Assembly (NCBI GenBank): GCA_001556125.1
Contig: LSIG01000228.1
Location: 1-14,624, forward strand
From: Rhizobiales bacterium CCH10-E5
GTDB taxonomy: Bacteria > Pseudomonadota > Alphaproteobacteria > Rhizobiales > Beijerinckiaceae
Length of the DNA: 14,624 bases
Direction of reading: 5' to 3'
Shown here: piece after piece, positions 1 to 6,680 of the stretch
How the letters are laid out: each line of letters starts with the position of its first letter
How positions within the stretch are numbered: the first letter of the stretch is position 1
Notes under the pieces: model-generated
Seen by the model: only the letters and a program-made list of their open reading frames with translations
Databases searched by the model: none
Told to the model about the DNA's origin: nothing
Translations under genes and position numbers: made by a program

Positions 1-13
1 CAACCCCTTGGAA

Positions 14-760
14 TCACGAGTGCCCCAGTCGCTCAACCCTTTCGGGACGGGCTCTAAGCGCGATCGCGACCGCCTGCGGCAGGGTCTCGGCCCCAAGGTT
101 CGCCCGGGCGTTATCGAGGTGGAACTTCACCACCCGCGGCGTGACACCCATGATCTTCGCGGTCGCCTCCATGGATTTTCCGCGAGCAGCCCATGTCAGG
201 CATTCACGCTCGCGCTGGGTCAGCGGTGAAGCGTCCTGGGGTGCGGGCCGCAGCCCCAGTTTTGCATCGGCATGCGCGTGGAATGTCAGCCCGATCAGTT
301 GGACGATGTCGTTCGCTTCGGTGACCATCCTCCCATGAGCTGAGCTGACTTCGTCGACCGCAAAGGTGAAGGCCGCGAACCGATCGAAGCCACCGGCAAT
401 TGCGACCGAGACGCCATGGCGGATGCCGAACTCATCGGCATCATCGAAGAGCCGCTTCTGGGCGCGCAGCGGAAACTGGCGCCCACCGTCTCTCGTCCAC
501 TGCAGCGTGGAGCGTCCGCTTCGTGCAAAGGCGACCACGGGATCGACGTCCTGATAGGCCTCTCCGAAGTAATGCTCGCTCCAGCGCTTGGGATAGGACG
601 AGATCAAGACTGGATCGGCTTCACCAAAGCCGAGATAGGCGAAGTACCGGAAGCCCATGCTTTCGGCGACACGTTGGCCGACGCGCCCGAACTCCGAATC
701 TGTGGCTGACGAATGCAGACCGTCGACCAGCTCCTGATAGGCCATTTCCACCGATTTCAT
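14..760 (-). CDS. LuxR/TraR-family AHL-responsive transcriptional regulator
   Basis: A 248-residue cytoplasmic quorum-sensing receptor and activator, the normal length for LuxR/TraR proteins. The N-terminal autoinducer-binding domain (about residues 10-165) keeps the family's ligand-pocket residues W60, Y64, D73, P74 and W88. The C-terminal LuxR helix-turn-helix spans about residues 178-237, beginning SPLTQRERECL and containing the GVTPRVVKFHL recognition-helix region. The start is supported by a GGAG motif (complement of 766-769) five bases upstream. It is transcribed away from the AHL synthase gene and shares with it a 200-base control region holding a lux box, so the two are very probably a cognate receptor/synthase pair. 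By analogy with TraR it would activate conjugation genes at high donor density. The symbol traR would fit by role, but orthology cannot be shown from sequence alone. Confidence 0.93.
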   Translation of the reverse strand: MKSVEMAYQELVDGLHSSATDSEFGRVGQRVAESMGFRYFAYLGFGEADPVLISSYPKRWSEHYFGEAYQDVDPVVAFARSGRSTLQWTRDGGRQFPLRAQKRLFDDADEFGIRHGVSVAIAGGFDRFAAFTFAVDEVSSAHGRMVTEANDIVQLIGLTFHAHADAKLGLRPAPQDASPLTQRERECLTWAARGKSMEATAKIMGVTPRVVKFHLDNARANLGAETLPQAVAIALRARPERVERLGHS

Positions 761-956
761 CGGGTCTCCGTTGTGTTGCGGCGCCTTGCTTCACGCGCCT
801 GATGATCCTCATGCGATCGATGCCGACGGCCTTTGCCGGGAAGATGTGGCGAGAGAGCGGCCACAACCTTAGAGAGAATCTACCCCTGTCAGATCCGACA
901 GGTTCGATCGGAGCCCGCGTCTGATTGATTGGCCTCCAGATCAACGCGATTCTGAG
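761..956. promoter_or_regulatory. Divergent luxR-luxI intergenic control region
   Basis: About 200 bases between the divergently transcribed receptor and synthase genes, containing no convincing gene. It holds the lux box at 884-903. If the box overlaps the -35 region of the rightward promoter, as in classical LuxR-activated promoters, the -10 element should lie near 922-930, where the sequence CTGATTGATT is only a weak match to a sigma-70 -10 box; a weak promoter that depends on an activator would look like this. I could not identify a clear leftward promoter for luxR. Confidence 0.6.
884..903 (+). promoter_or_regulatory. lux box (LuxR-AHL operator)
   Basis: The 20-base element CCCTGTCAGATCCGACAGGT has perfect 6-base arms (CCTGTC at 885-890 and GACAGG at 897-902) around a 6-base spacer. 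This is the size and symmetry of classical lux boxes, and it matches the Vibrio fischeri box ACCTGTAGGATCGTACAGGT at most positions. Its centre is about 69 bases upstream of the synthase start, and it is the only such element I see in the window. It is the likely binding site of the divergently encoded LuxR protein and the control point for luxI and the genes behind it. Confidence 0.85.
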
Positions 957-957
957 G
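954..957 (+). promoter_or_regulatory. Ribosome binding site deciding the luxI start
   Basis: GAGG at 954-957 lies five bases before ATG 963. An in-frame GTG at 957 would add two residues but overlaps this motif, so the ATG is the better start. Confidence 0.7.
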
Positions 958-962
958 TGGCC

Positions 963-1598
963 ATGCAGGTCGTCGAACTGAGCCGCGCCGGATATGGCGC
1001 CAACATCTCCCTGCTGATGGGCATGCATCGGCTGCGGCGAAAAGTGTTCAAGGACCGGCTCGACTGGTCGGTCTCGACCACGGGCGATCTCGAGATGGAT
1101 CGCTACGACGCGTTGGACGCGAGCTACCTGGTCGTCGCCGATCGCGGTGCTGTCTTGGGCTGCGTGCGGCTGCTGCCGACGACAGGGCCGAACATGCTGG
1201 CCGATACGTTCCCGGAACTGCTCGACGGCGGTCCTGCGCCGCGCTCCGATCTTGTCGCGGAAAGCTCGCGCTTTTGCGTTGATACCGGAGCGACCGACGC
1301 CACCACCGGTGGCGGCTTACGGCAGGCGACGTTCATGCTGTTTGCCGCCATGCTCGAATGGGGCGAGGCGAGGGGACTGGCTTCGATCGCGACGGTGACC
1401 GATCTGCGCATGGAGCGCATTCTGCGGCGAGCCGGATGGACACTTGAGCGTCTTGGTGCGCCGCGACGCATCGGATCGACCGTCGCGGTCGCGGGCTTGC
1501 TGCCGATCGAGCAGGATGCGCTGGCTGCGATTCGATGCAACGGCGGCTTGATCGCGCCTGCGCTTCCGATCGACATCCCGCTGCCGCTGGCCGCGTGA
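963..1598 (+). CDS. LuxI/TraI-family acyl-homoserine lactone synthase
   Basis: A 211-residue cytoplasmic enzyme that makes an N-acyl-homoserine lactone from S-adenosylmethionine and an acyl carrier. The invariant residues of the LuxI family are all present at the expected places: R26, F29, W35, D46, D49, R69, E100 and R103, in motifs such as RRKVFKDRLDW, MDRYDAL and ESSRFCVD. The acyl chain cannot be predicted from sequence. It is the first plus-strand gene behind the lux box, so its product should amplify its own expression. Its stop TGA (1596-1598) overlaps the ATG of the trbM-like gene, tying signal synthesis to transfer genes in one transcript. Role and position match traI genes of rhizobial conjugative plasmids and of ICEMlSym-type elements. 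Confidence 0.95.
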   Translation: MQVVELSRAGYGANISLLMGMHRLRRKVFKDRLDWSVSTTGDLEMDRYDALDASYLVVADRGAVLGCVRLLPTTGPNMLADTFPELLDGGPAPRSDLVAESSRFCVDTGATDATTGGGLRQATFMLFAAMLEWGEARGLASIATVTDLRMERILRRAGWTLERLGAPRRIGSTVAVAGLLPIEQDALAAIRCNGGLIAPALPIDIPLPLAA

Positions 1599-2053
1599 TG
1601 GGCTCAATGATGATCAGGACCGCGCTTGCTGCCGGGATTATCAGCCTCTCGGCCAGTGCTAGCCGCGCCGACGACTGGGGCTGCACGGTCCTCCTGTGCC
1701 TCGCCAATCCAGGCGGGCCGACGCAATACGCGGCGTGCGTTCCGCCGGTGACGCGGCTCTGGTCGCATCTGAAGCGGGGAGGGGCCTTTCCGACCTGCTC
1801 AGGTGCGGGATCGAGCGCCTCGCCGATCGGCTACGACCCGTATGAGCCATGCCAGGATGGCTACGTCCTGCGCGAGCTTGGGCGCGATGGTGCAAGTCAA
1901 CCGGCCTGTGTGTCGAGCAAGCCGGTTCGCGACTGCGACCGAGCGGACGAGGCCTGCCAGCCGCACGACATTCAAGCGGTCCGCCATCGCGCCCAACCCA
2001 ATTTCATCGACGTTACCGGAGCCGACGGCGTCAGCACGCGGGTGCGGTTCTGA
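1598..2053 (+). CDS. trbM: TrbM-like conjugal transfer protein, secreted
   Basis: A 151-residue protein with a signal peptide (hydrophobic stretch at about residues 8-22, likely cleavage after SRA at about 24) and a cysteine-rich periplasmic domain. The first part has the TrbM/KikA signature: CxxxxC (C29, C34), an ANPGGP segment, CVPPV from C47, and FPTC ending at C67. More cysteines follow, which suggests disulfide bonds. TrbM occurs in IncP-type conjugation systems, where its exact function is poorly defined. Three in-frame starts exist, at 1598, 1607 and 1610; 1598 is chosen because it overlaps the luxI stop (TGATG) and implies translational coupling, as no clear Shine-Dalgarno motif is present. 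The stop overlaps the next gene in the same way. Confidence 0.8.
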   Translation: MGSMMIRTALAAGIISLSASASRADDWGCTVLLCLANPGGPTQYAACVPPVTRLWSHLKRGGAFPTCSGAGSSASPIGYDPYEPCQDGYVLRELGRDGASQPACVSSKPVRDCDRADEACQPHDIQAVRHRAQPNFIDVTGADGVSTRVRF

Positions 2054-2616
2054 TGGAGGCCGCTGACATCACGACACTGATCGACCGCTGCACCGCGCCG
2101 ACGCTGGCGCGGCCGGTTGCGACCATCATGCGCCAGGCAAGCGAGTTCCAGCCCTTGCTGGTGACGATCGCAGGCAAGCGGCCGATCCGGGTCCTGGCGG
2201 GTTCGAAGCCTGACGCTATCGCGCTTACCAGCGAAGCGGCCGCTGCGGGACAGCCGGTCCGGATCGGCTTGGCCCAACTCGATGCCGCCGATCTGAAAGC
2301 GGCCGGGCTCACTATCACAGCGGCATTCGACCCGTGCGCGCACATTGCTGGCGTCGGCCGAATGTTTCAGGAGCGGAAGGCGCTGCTCATGTCGAAAGGC
2401 CTCGATAATGCCGCCGCAGACGAACGCGTGCGATCCTCTTTTAAGTCTGCTCGGCCTGATTTGCCTCCTGCCGCTGCGGCCAAGCCGAACACGGCTTCGG
2501 AGCTGGAGAGCGTGTCCGGCCCTCCGCGAGAGGAGGTCGCATCGGCCAACGACCCACCGTCCTGGAACGTCTACGGCGCGAAGCGCGGCTCCTCGCTGCT
2601 GATCTACAGCCGCTGA
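2053..2616 (+). CDS. VirB1-like protein, degenerate lytic transglycosylase domain
   Basis: A 187-residue protein in the virB1 position. The framework of the VirB1 transglycosylase fold is recognisable: RCTAPTLARPVATI (residues 12-25), FQPL (32-35), GLAQLDAADLKAAGL, and AFDPCAHIAGVGRMF, matching the family patterns ESGF-P, GLxQINxxNL and AFDPCxNLxAxAR. However, the catalytic glutamate position is occupied by A29 (QASEF where VirB1 has VESGF), and QIN is changed to QLD. No signal peptide is visible. The C-terminal region is Pro/Ala-rich and ends in a WNVYGAKRGSSLLIYSR tail. I infer a non-catalytic role in T4SS assembly, or loss of function. The reading frame is intact and the start overlaps the trbM stop (TGATG at 2051-2055), so it is not an obvious pseudogene. 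Confidence 0.7.
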   Translation: MEAADITTLIDRCTAPTLARPVATIMRQASEFQPLLVTIAGKRPIRVLAGSKPDAIALTSEAAAAGQPVRIGLAQLDAADLKAAGLTITAAFDPCAHIAGVGRMFQERKALLMSKGLDNAAADERVRSSFKSARPDLPPAAAAKPNTASELESVSGPPREEVASANDPPSWNVYGAKRGSSLLIYSR

Positions 2617-2686
2617 CCCAACTCAAATCCCATTCCCCGGCTGCACGCGATGTGCGGCGTCGACCACGCACGTCTGGAGACCACGA

Positions 2687-2983
2687 ATGCCCCTGCCAAC
2701 CCGAACACTTGCCGCGCCAGCCGCCATGACCGCCGCGCTCGTTCTTTTCGCAGCAGAGCCTGCGCTCGCACAGACCGCCAACATCGAGGGCGTGCTGCAA
2801 AACATCGTCACGATGCTGACCGGCAATGTCGCGCGCCTGCTGGCGACGCTCGCCGTCATCATCGTCGGCATCGCCTGGATGTTCGGTTATCTCGATTTGC
2901 GCAAGGCGGCCTATGTCGTGCTCGGCGTCGCCATCGTCTTTGGCGCCTCCGAAGTCGTCTCGACGCTCACCGGCGGCAAATAG
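2687..2983 (+). CDS. virB2: VirB2/TrbC-family major pilin
   Basis: A 98-residue prepilin of typical VirB2 size. A long signal peptide (residues 1-28, cleavage likely after ALA) leaves a mature pilin of about 70 residues with two hydrophobic helices (about 48-66 and 74-88) separated by the polar loop YLDLRK, the hallmark of conjugative pilins. It would be processed, stored in the inner membrane and extruded into the pilus. GGAG at 2676-2679, seven bases before the ATG, supports the start. The 70 bases separating it from the VirB1-like gene are the largest gap in the operon; I see neither a lux box nor a terminator there. Confidence 0.93.
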   Translation: MPLPTRTLAAPAAMTAALVLFAAEPALAQTANIEGVLQNIVTMLTGNVARLLATLAVIIVGIAWMFGYLDLRKAAYVVLGVAIVFGASEVVSTLTGGK

Positions 2984-2993
2984 GCTCGGGGCG

Positions 2994-3335
2994 ATGACGA
3001 GCGAGCCCGAGCGCCTGACCGAGGACACGCTGTTCCTCGCCTGCACCAGGCCTGCGATGATCGCAGGCGTCACGATGGAGGCGATGGCGATCAATGTGAT
3101 GGCCTCCTGCATCCTGTTCCTGATGGCGGGCTCGATCGTCTACGGGCTGATCGCCTTGCCGATCCACCTGATCTGCCGCGCCATCTGCCGGCATGATCCC
3201 AACCAGTTCCGCCTGCTTGTTGCCTGGCTCGAGACGCGCGGCCGCGCGCGCAACGGCGCGCTCTGGGGCGGGTCGTCGCCGACACCCTTGCGCCTGATGC
3301 GCCGCTTCACGCCTCGCGAGGTCGCCCATGGCTGA
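2994..3335 (+). CDS. virB3: VirB3-family inner-membrane T4SS protein
   Basis: A 113-residue protein with a polar N-terminus (EPERLTEDTLFLACTRPAM), the family's LxxACTRPxMxxGV-like motif and a hydrophobic stretch at about residues 22-62 that can form two membrane helices, followed by a basic cytoplasmic tail. VirB3 anchors the VirB4 ATPase to the inner-membrane complex. The ATG at 2994 is chosen because it gives the family N-terminus and lies ten bases after virB2; longer readings would overlap virB2. The end overlaps virB4 by eight bases, fitting the obligate VirB3-VirB4 partnership. Its coding sequence holds a perfect 19-base palindrome at 3050-3068. Confidence 0.92.
   Translation: MTSEPERLTEDTLFLACTRPAMIAGVTMEAMAINVMASCILFLMAGSIVYGLIALPIHLICRAICRHDPNQFRLLVAWLETRGRARNGALWGGSSPTPLRLMRRFTPREVAHG
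3050..3068 (+). repeat. Perfect 19-base palindrome inside virB3
   Basis: GCCTGCGAT (3050-3058) and ATCGCAGGC (3060-3068) are exact reverse complements separated by one base. The stretch encodes part of RPAMIAG in virB3. The single-base centre is too short for a good RNA hairpin loop without opening the inner pairs; it could be a protein-binding site or chance in GC-rich coding DNA. Confidence 0.4.
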
Positions 3336-5697
3336 CGCTGCCCGCCTGATGGCTCGCGAGATCGAGCCCGACGTTCACCTGCCCTACGTTCGGCATGTGA
3401 CCGAGTCCGTCATCAGCCTCGCGACGCGCGCGCTGATGACGACGATCCGCCTCGACGGCATCGCCTTCGAGACCGCCGATATTGGCGATCTGAACGATCT
3501 GCACGCAAAGCTCAACCTCACGCTGCGCAATCTCGCCGACGACCGGCTGGCGATCTGGACGCATCTGATCCGGAGGCGGGATACCGGCTATCCAGCGGGC
3601 GAATTCTCGTCGGCCTTCGCACGCGATCTCGACATCAGCTATCGCACGGCGATCGAGGGCACGAAGCTGTTCTGCAACGAGATCTACCTCACGATCGTCG
3701 CGCATCCCGGGCGCGATCGGGCGGAGGCCGCCGCGAGCTTCGTATCACGCCTCGGTCAGGCGCGTCGCGAAGGAGGGGAGGTCGATGCCGCCGCGCTGAA
3801 GCGGCTGAACGATGCCGCACGCGACATCACGGCGGCGCTTGGTCGCTATAGCGCCAGCCAGCTCGGCCTTGTCGAAGAGAACGGGCTGCTGTTCTCGGAG
3901 CCGATGCGGCTCCTGCATCTGCTGGCATCCAGCGAGGATATGCCGACGGCCTTGCCGCAAGGCCGGATCGGCTCGGCGATCTACACCAACCGCGTCATCT
4001 TCGGCCGAGAGGCGATCGAGGTTCGCGCGGCGGGCGGCTCGCTCTATTCCGGAATGTTCGGCCTAAAGGAATACCCGGCCTCGACCAGGCCCGGCATGTT
4101 GAACGGCCTGCTCTCAGTCTCGTTCGAGTTCGTGCTCTCGCAAAGTTTTGCCTTCCTGTCGAAAGCCGACGCCAAGACCGTGCTGACGCGCAAGCAAAAC
4201 CAGCTCGTCTCGACCCAGGATGTCGCAGCCTCCCAGATCGACGACCTCAACGACGCGCTGGACGATCTTGAATCCAACCGCTTCGTCATGGGCGATCATC
4301 ATCTGTCGCTGCTGGTGCGGGCGGAAAACCCGAAGGCTCTGCTAGAGACGATGGCGCAGGCGCGCCGCGTACTGGCCGAGGCCGGCGCTGTCGTGGCGCG
4401 CGAGGATCTTGGACTAGAGGCGGCCTATTGGGCGCAGATGCCAGGCTTGTTCAAGCACCGGGCACGGTCCGGCGCGATCACATCCCGCAATCTCGCGGCG
4501 CTGTCGCCGTTCCACAGTCATCCGGCCGGCAGATCCGTTGGCAACCATTGGGGGCCGTCGGTCGCCATGCTGAAGACGGCGTCGGGCTCGCCCTATCACT
4601 TCTCCTTCCACGCAGGCGATCTCGGCAACACCTTCATCTGCGGACCATCGGGGTCGGGGAAAACCGTGCTGCAGAATTTCCTGCTCGCCCAGGCGGAAAA
4701 GTTCGGCTGCCAGCGCGTCATGTTCGACAAGGACCGCGGCGCCGAAATCTTTGTCCGCGCCTCGGGCGGCACCTATCTCACGCTCAAGAATGGCGTACCA
4801 ACCGGTTGCGCGCCGTTGAAGGCGCTCGAGCTGACGCCGGCCAATCTTGCTTTTCTCGGGGAGCTCATCCGCAAGCTCGTCACGGTGGAGGGGAGGGCGC
4901 TGTCCGTCGTCGATGAGGAGCGCATTGATTCCAGCCTTGAGGCGATGCGCGCTCTGCCGCGTCAAGAGCGCTCGTTGTCGGCGCTGCGCGCGTTTCTCGG
5001 GCAACAGGATCGCGAGGGCATCGGCGCCAGGCTTGAACGCTGGTGCCAGGGCGCACCTCTCGGCTGGGTGCTCGATGCTGAAGAAGATGCGATCGCGCTG
5101 GACGCCAGCTTCATCGGCTTCGACATGACCGATGTGCTCGATCACCCGGTCGTGCGCACGCCGCTGATGATGGTGCTGTTCCATCGCGTCGAGCAGCTCA
5201 TCGACGGCCGCCGCATCATCATCGACATCGACGAGTTCTGGAAGGCGCTCGGCGACGACGCCTTTCGGGCGCTCGCCAACGACAAGCTCAAAACCATCCG
5301 CAAGCAGAACGGCGTCATGGTTTTTGGCACGCAGTCGCCGCGCGACGCGCTCGCATCCCCGATCGCCCACACCATCGTCGAGCAGTGCCCGACGCAAATC
5401 TTCATGCCGAACCCGCGAGGCACACGCTCGGACTATGTCGACGGCTTCCATCTCACCGAAACCGAGTTCCGGCTGATCAAGGAAGAGCTTTCTGCCGAGA
5501 GCCGGCGCTTTCTGATCAAGCAGAACGGCCAGTCCGTCGTCGCCGAACTTGACCTCGGCGGAATGGATGACGCGCTCGCCGTGCTGTCGGGGCGTACCGA
5601 GACCGTCGAGTTGCTCGATCGCATCCGCGCCGAGATTGGCGATGACCCGGCGGCATTCCTGCCTCGCTTCCATGCCGAAAGAAGGATCGACCGATGA
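3328..5697 (+). CDS. virB4: VirB4-family T4SS ATPase
   Basis: A 789-residue ATPase of normal VirB4 length (CagE/TrbE/VirB family). The N-terminal half is the VirB3-contacting and membrane-associated domain. The C-terminal half is a RecA-like motor with Walker A GPSGSGKT at residues 439-446 and Walker B IIIDIDEF at 630-637, followed by a conserved FGTQSPRDAL segment. It powers pilin extraction and substrate transfer at the cytoplasmic face of the inner membrane. GAGG at 3318-3321, six bases upstream, supports the start. Its stop overlaps the virB5 start (ATGA). A long open antisense frame across its 3' half is a codon-bias shadow. Confidence 0.97.
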   Translation: MADAARLMAREIEPDVHLPYVRHVTESVISLATRALMTTIRLDGIAFETADIGDLNDLHAKLNLTLRNLADDRLAIWTHLIRRRDTGYPAGEFSSAFARDLDISYRTAIEGTKLFCNEIYLTIVAHPGRDRAEAAASFVSRLGQARREGGEVDAAALKRLNDAARDITAALGRYSASQLGLVEENGLLFSEPMRLLHLLASSEDMPTALPQGRIGSAIYTNRVIFGREAIEVRAAGGSLYSGMFGLKEYPASTRPGMLNGLLSVSFEFVLSQSFAFLSKADAKTVLTRKQNQLVSTQDVAASQIDDLNDALDDLESNRFVMGDHHLSLLVRAENPKALLETMAQARRVLAEAGAVVAREDLGLEAAYWAQMPGLFKHRARSGAITSRNLAALSPFHSHPAGRSVGNHWGPSVAMLKTASGSPYHFSFHAGDLGNTFICGPSGSGKTVLQNFLLAQAEKFGCQRVMFDKDRGAEIFVRASGGTYLTLKNGVPTGCAPLKALELTPANLAFLGELIRKLVTVEGRALSVVDEERIDSSLEAMRALPRQERSLSALRAFLGQQDREGIGARLERWCQGAPLGWVLDAEEDAIALDASFIGFDMTDVLDHPVVRTPLMMVLFHRVEQLIDGRRIIIDIDEFWKALGDDAFRALANDKLKTIRKQNGVMVFGTQSPRDALASPIAHTIVEQCPTQIFMPNPRGTRSDYVDGFHLTETEFRLIKEELSAESRRFLIKQNGQSVVAELDLGGMDDALAVLSGRTETVELLDRIRAEIGDDPAAFLPRFHAERRIDR

Positions 5698-6386
5698 GAG
5701 TGTCTCGCCTCCTGATCGCCGCAGCACTGGCTGGACTGCCCGCAAGCGGCTTCGCGCAGCAAGGGGTCCCCGTCTTCGACGCCGGCGCGATCGCAAAACA
5801 TGTCGAGCAGATCAGCAAACTGACCGAGCAAATCAAGACGATGGAGGCGCAGCTCACGCAGGCGAAGCAGCTCTACGAGAGCTTCAACAAGCTGACCGAC
5901 GTCAACGACATCGCTTCGCTCCTCAGCAGCGAGGAGTTCCGCAAACATCTGCCGAAGGAGTTTGGCGAGATCGAGAAGCTGGTCTCGGGCGGCGGCGGTT
6001 CGCTTGCCGGCATCGTCGATCGGTATCTCGATCAGAACCGCGCCTATCAGGGCGGCGATGCGAACTCGTTCTATCGCACCGAACTCGACCGCATCGCGCG
6101 CCAGACCGGCGCGAAGCATTCGATCGGCCAGAGCGTCTACGACACGGCCTCAAAGCGCATCGACGGCCTGGAGGAGCTTCGCCAGAAGATCACCGGGTCG
6201 AAGGACGCCAAGGATGTGCTGGATCTCTCCGCTCGCATTCAAGCCGAGCAGGCGCTTCTGCAAAACGAGGTGCTTCGCATGCAGGGCCTTGCCATGGTTC
6301 AGCAGGCGCGTGGCGATATGGACGGCCAGCGTCAGAAAGAGCGCGAGCGCCAGCTCGTCGATGAGATGAAGGCGGCGCTCCAGTGA
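5694..6386 (+). CDS. virB5: VirB5-family minor pilin / adhesin
   Basis: A 230-residue secreted protein: signal peptide at residues 1-21 (RLLIAAALAGLPASGFA) and then a mature part made almost wholly of charged amphipathic helices, including a coiled-coil-like region (about 34-60, HVEQISKLTEQIKTMEAQL) and a helical C-terminus rich in Glu, Gln and Arg. This is the VirB5/TraC organisation; these proteins sit at the pilus tip and help contact recipients. AAGGA at 5682-5686 supports the start, which overlaps the virB4 stop. The GTG start of the next gene overlaps its own stop. Confidence 0.9.
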   Translation: MRVSRLLIAAALAGLPASGFAQQGVPVFDAGAIAKHVEQISKLTEQIKTMEAQLTQAKQLYESFNKLTDVNDIASLLSSEEFRKHLPKEFGEIEKLVSGGGGSLAGIVDRYLDQNRAYQGGDANSFYRTELDRIARQTGAKHSIGQSVYDTASKRIDGLEELRQKITGSKDAKDVLDLSARIQAEQALLQNEVLRMQGLAMVQQARGDMDGQRQKERERQLVDEMKAALQ

Positions 6387-6673
6387 CGGCGCGGTCGCTT
6401 CTTTGGACCTTGGCCTCTCTGCTCGTGCTCGCGGGGTGCGGGGAAGGTGACGAAGATCGGCAGGCCGCGCCGCCGGCTCGGACCGGGCCCGCCGCGCCTG
6501 ACGCCTCGCCGCGCACGGTGAACTGGTTTCTCGATAATCCCGGAGCGCTCGCATCGGAATGGGATCGTTGTCGAAACGATCCCGGCGGAATCGGGACCTC
6601 CGCAGAGTGCATCAACGTCAGCGAGGCTCGCCGTCGCCAAACCGCTCGCGAAGTCCAAGACGCCTTGAAGTGA
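6383..6673 (+). CDS. EexN-like entry-exclusion lipoprotein
   Basis: A 96-residue lipoprotein with signal sequence and lipobox LAGC (lipidated C19), a Pro/Ala-rich linker, then a short C-terminal domain with NWFLDNP, CRNDP and AECINVSEA. This pattern of two cysteines in CRNDP and EC-NxxEA is that of the EexN family, small lipoproteins encoded between virB5 and virB6 that stop a donor cell from receiving a second copy of the same element. The start is GTG within GTGA, overlapping the virB5 stop. The CRNDP coding stretch also contains a perfect 9-base-stem hairpin (6561-6583). Location and motifs support the call; exclusion activity is inferred. Confidence 0.82.
   Translation: MTARSLLWTLASLLVLAGCGEGDEDRQAAPPARTGPAAPDASPRTVNWFLDNPGALASEWDRCRNDPGGIGTSAECINVSEARRRQTAREVQDALK
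6561..6583 (+). repeat. Perfect inverted repeat (hairpin) inside eex
   Basis: GGGATCGTT (6561-6569) and AACGATCCC (6575-6583) are exact reverse complements with a 5-base loop. The 3' arm also overlaps a second small repeat, TCCCG ... CGGGA, just downstream. No T-run follows, so it is not a standard intrinsic terminator. Confidence 0.5.
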
Positions 6674-6680
6674 ACCTTGC

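Noticed and set aside
400..924. 174-codon plus-strand frame running through luxR and the control region
   Set aside because: Opposes the well-supported luxR gene, is Arg-rich, and would overlap the lux box.
1560..2060. Possible programmed frameshift like FseA (msi172-msi171) downstream of the AHL synthase
   Set aside because: The two genes here are a TrbM-like and a VirB1-like protein joined by ordinary TGATG overlaps; I recognise neither DUF2285 nor a slippery sequence.
2617..2686. Second promoter or lux box before virB2
   Set aside because: The 70-base gap contains only a good ribosome binding site; no lux-box symmetry or clear -35/-10 pair is visible.
4414..5796. 460-codon open frame antisense to virB4
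   Set aside because: It lies fully opposite a well-supported ATPase gene, has an Arg/Ala/Glu-rich composition typical of shadow frames in GC-rich DNA, and shows no domain I recognise.
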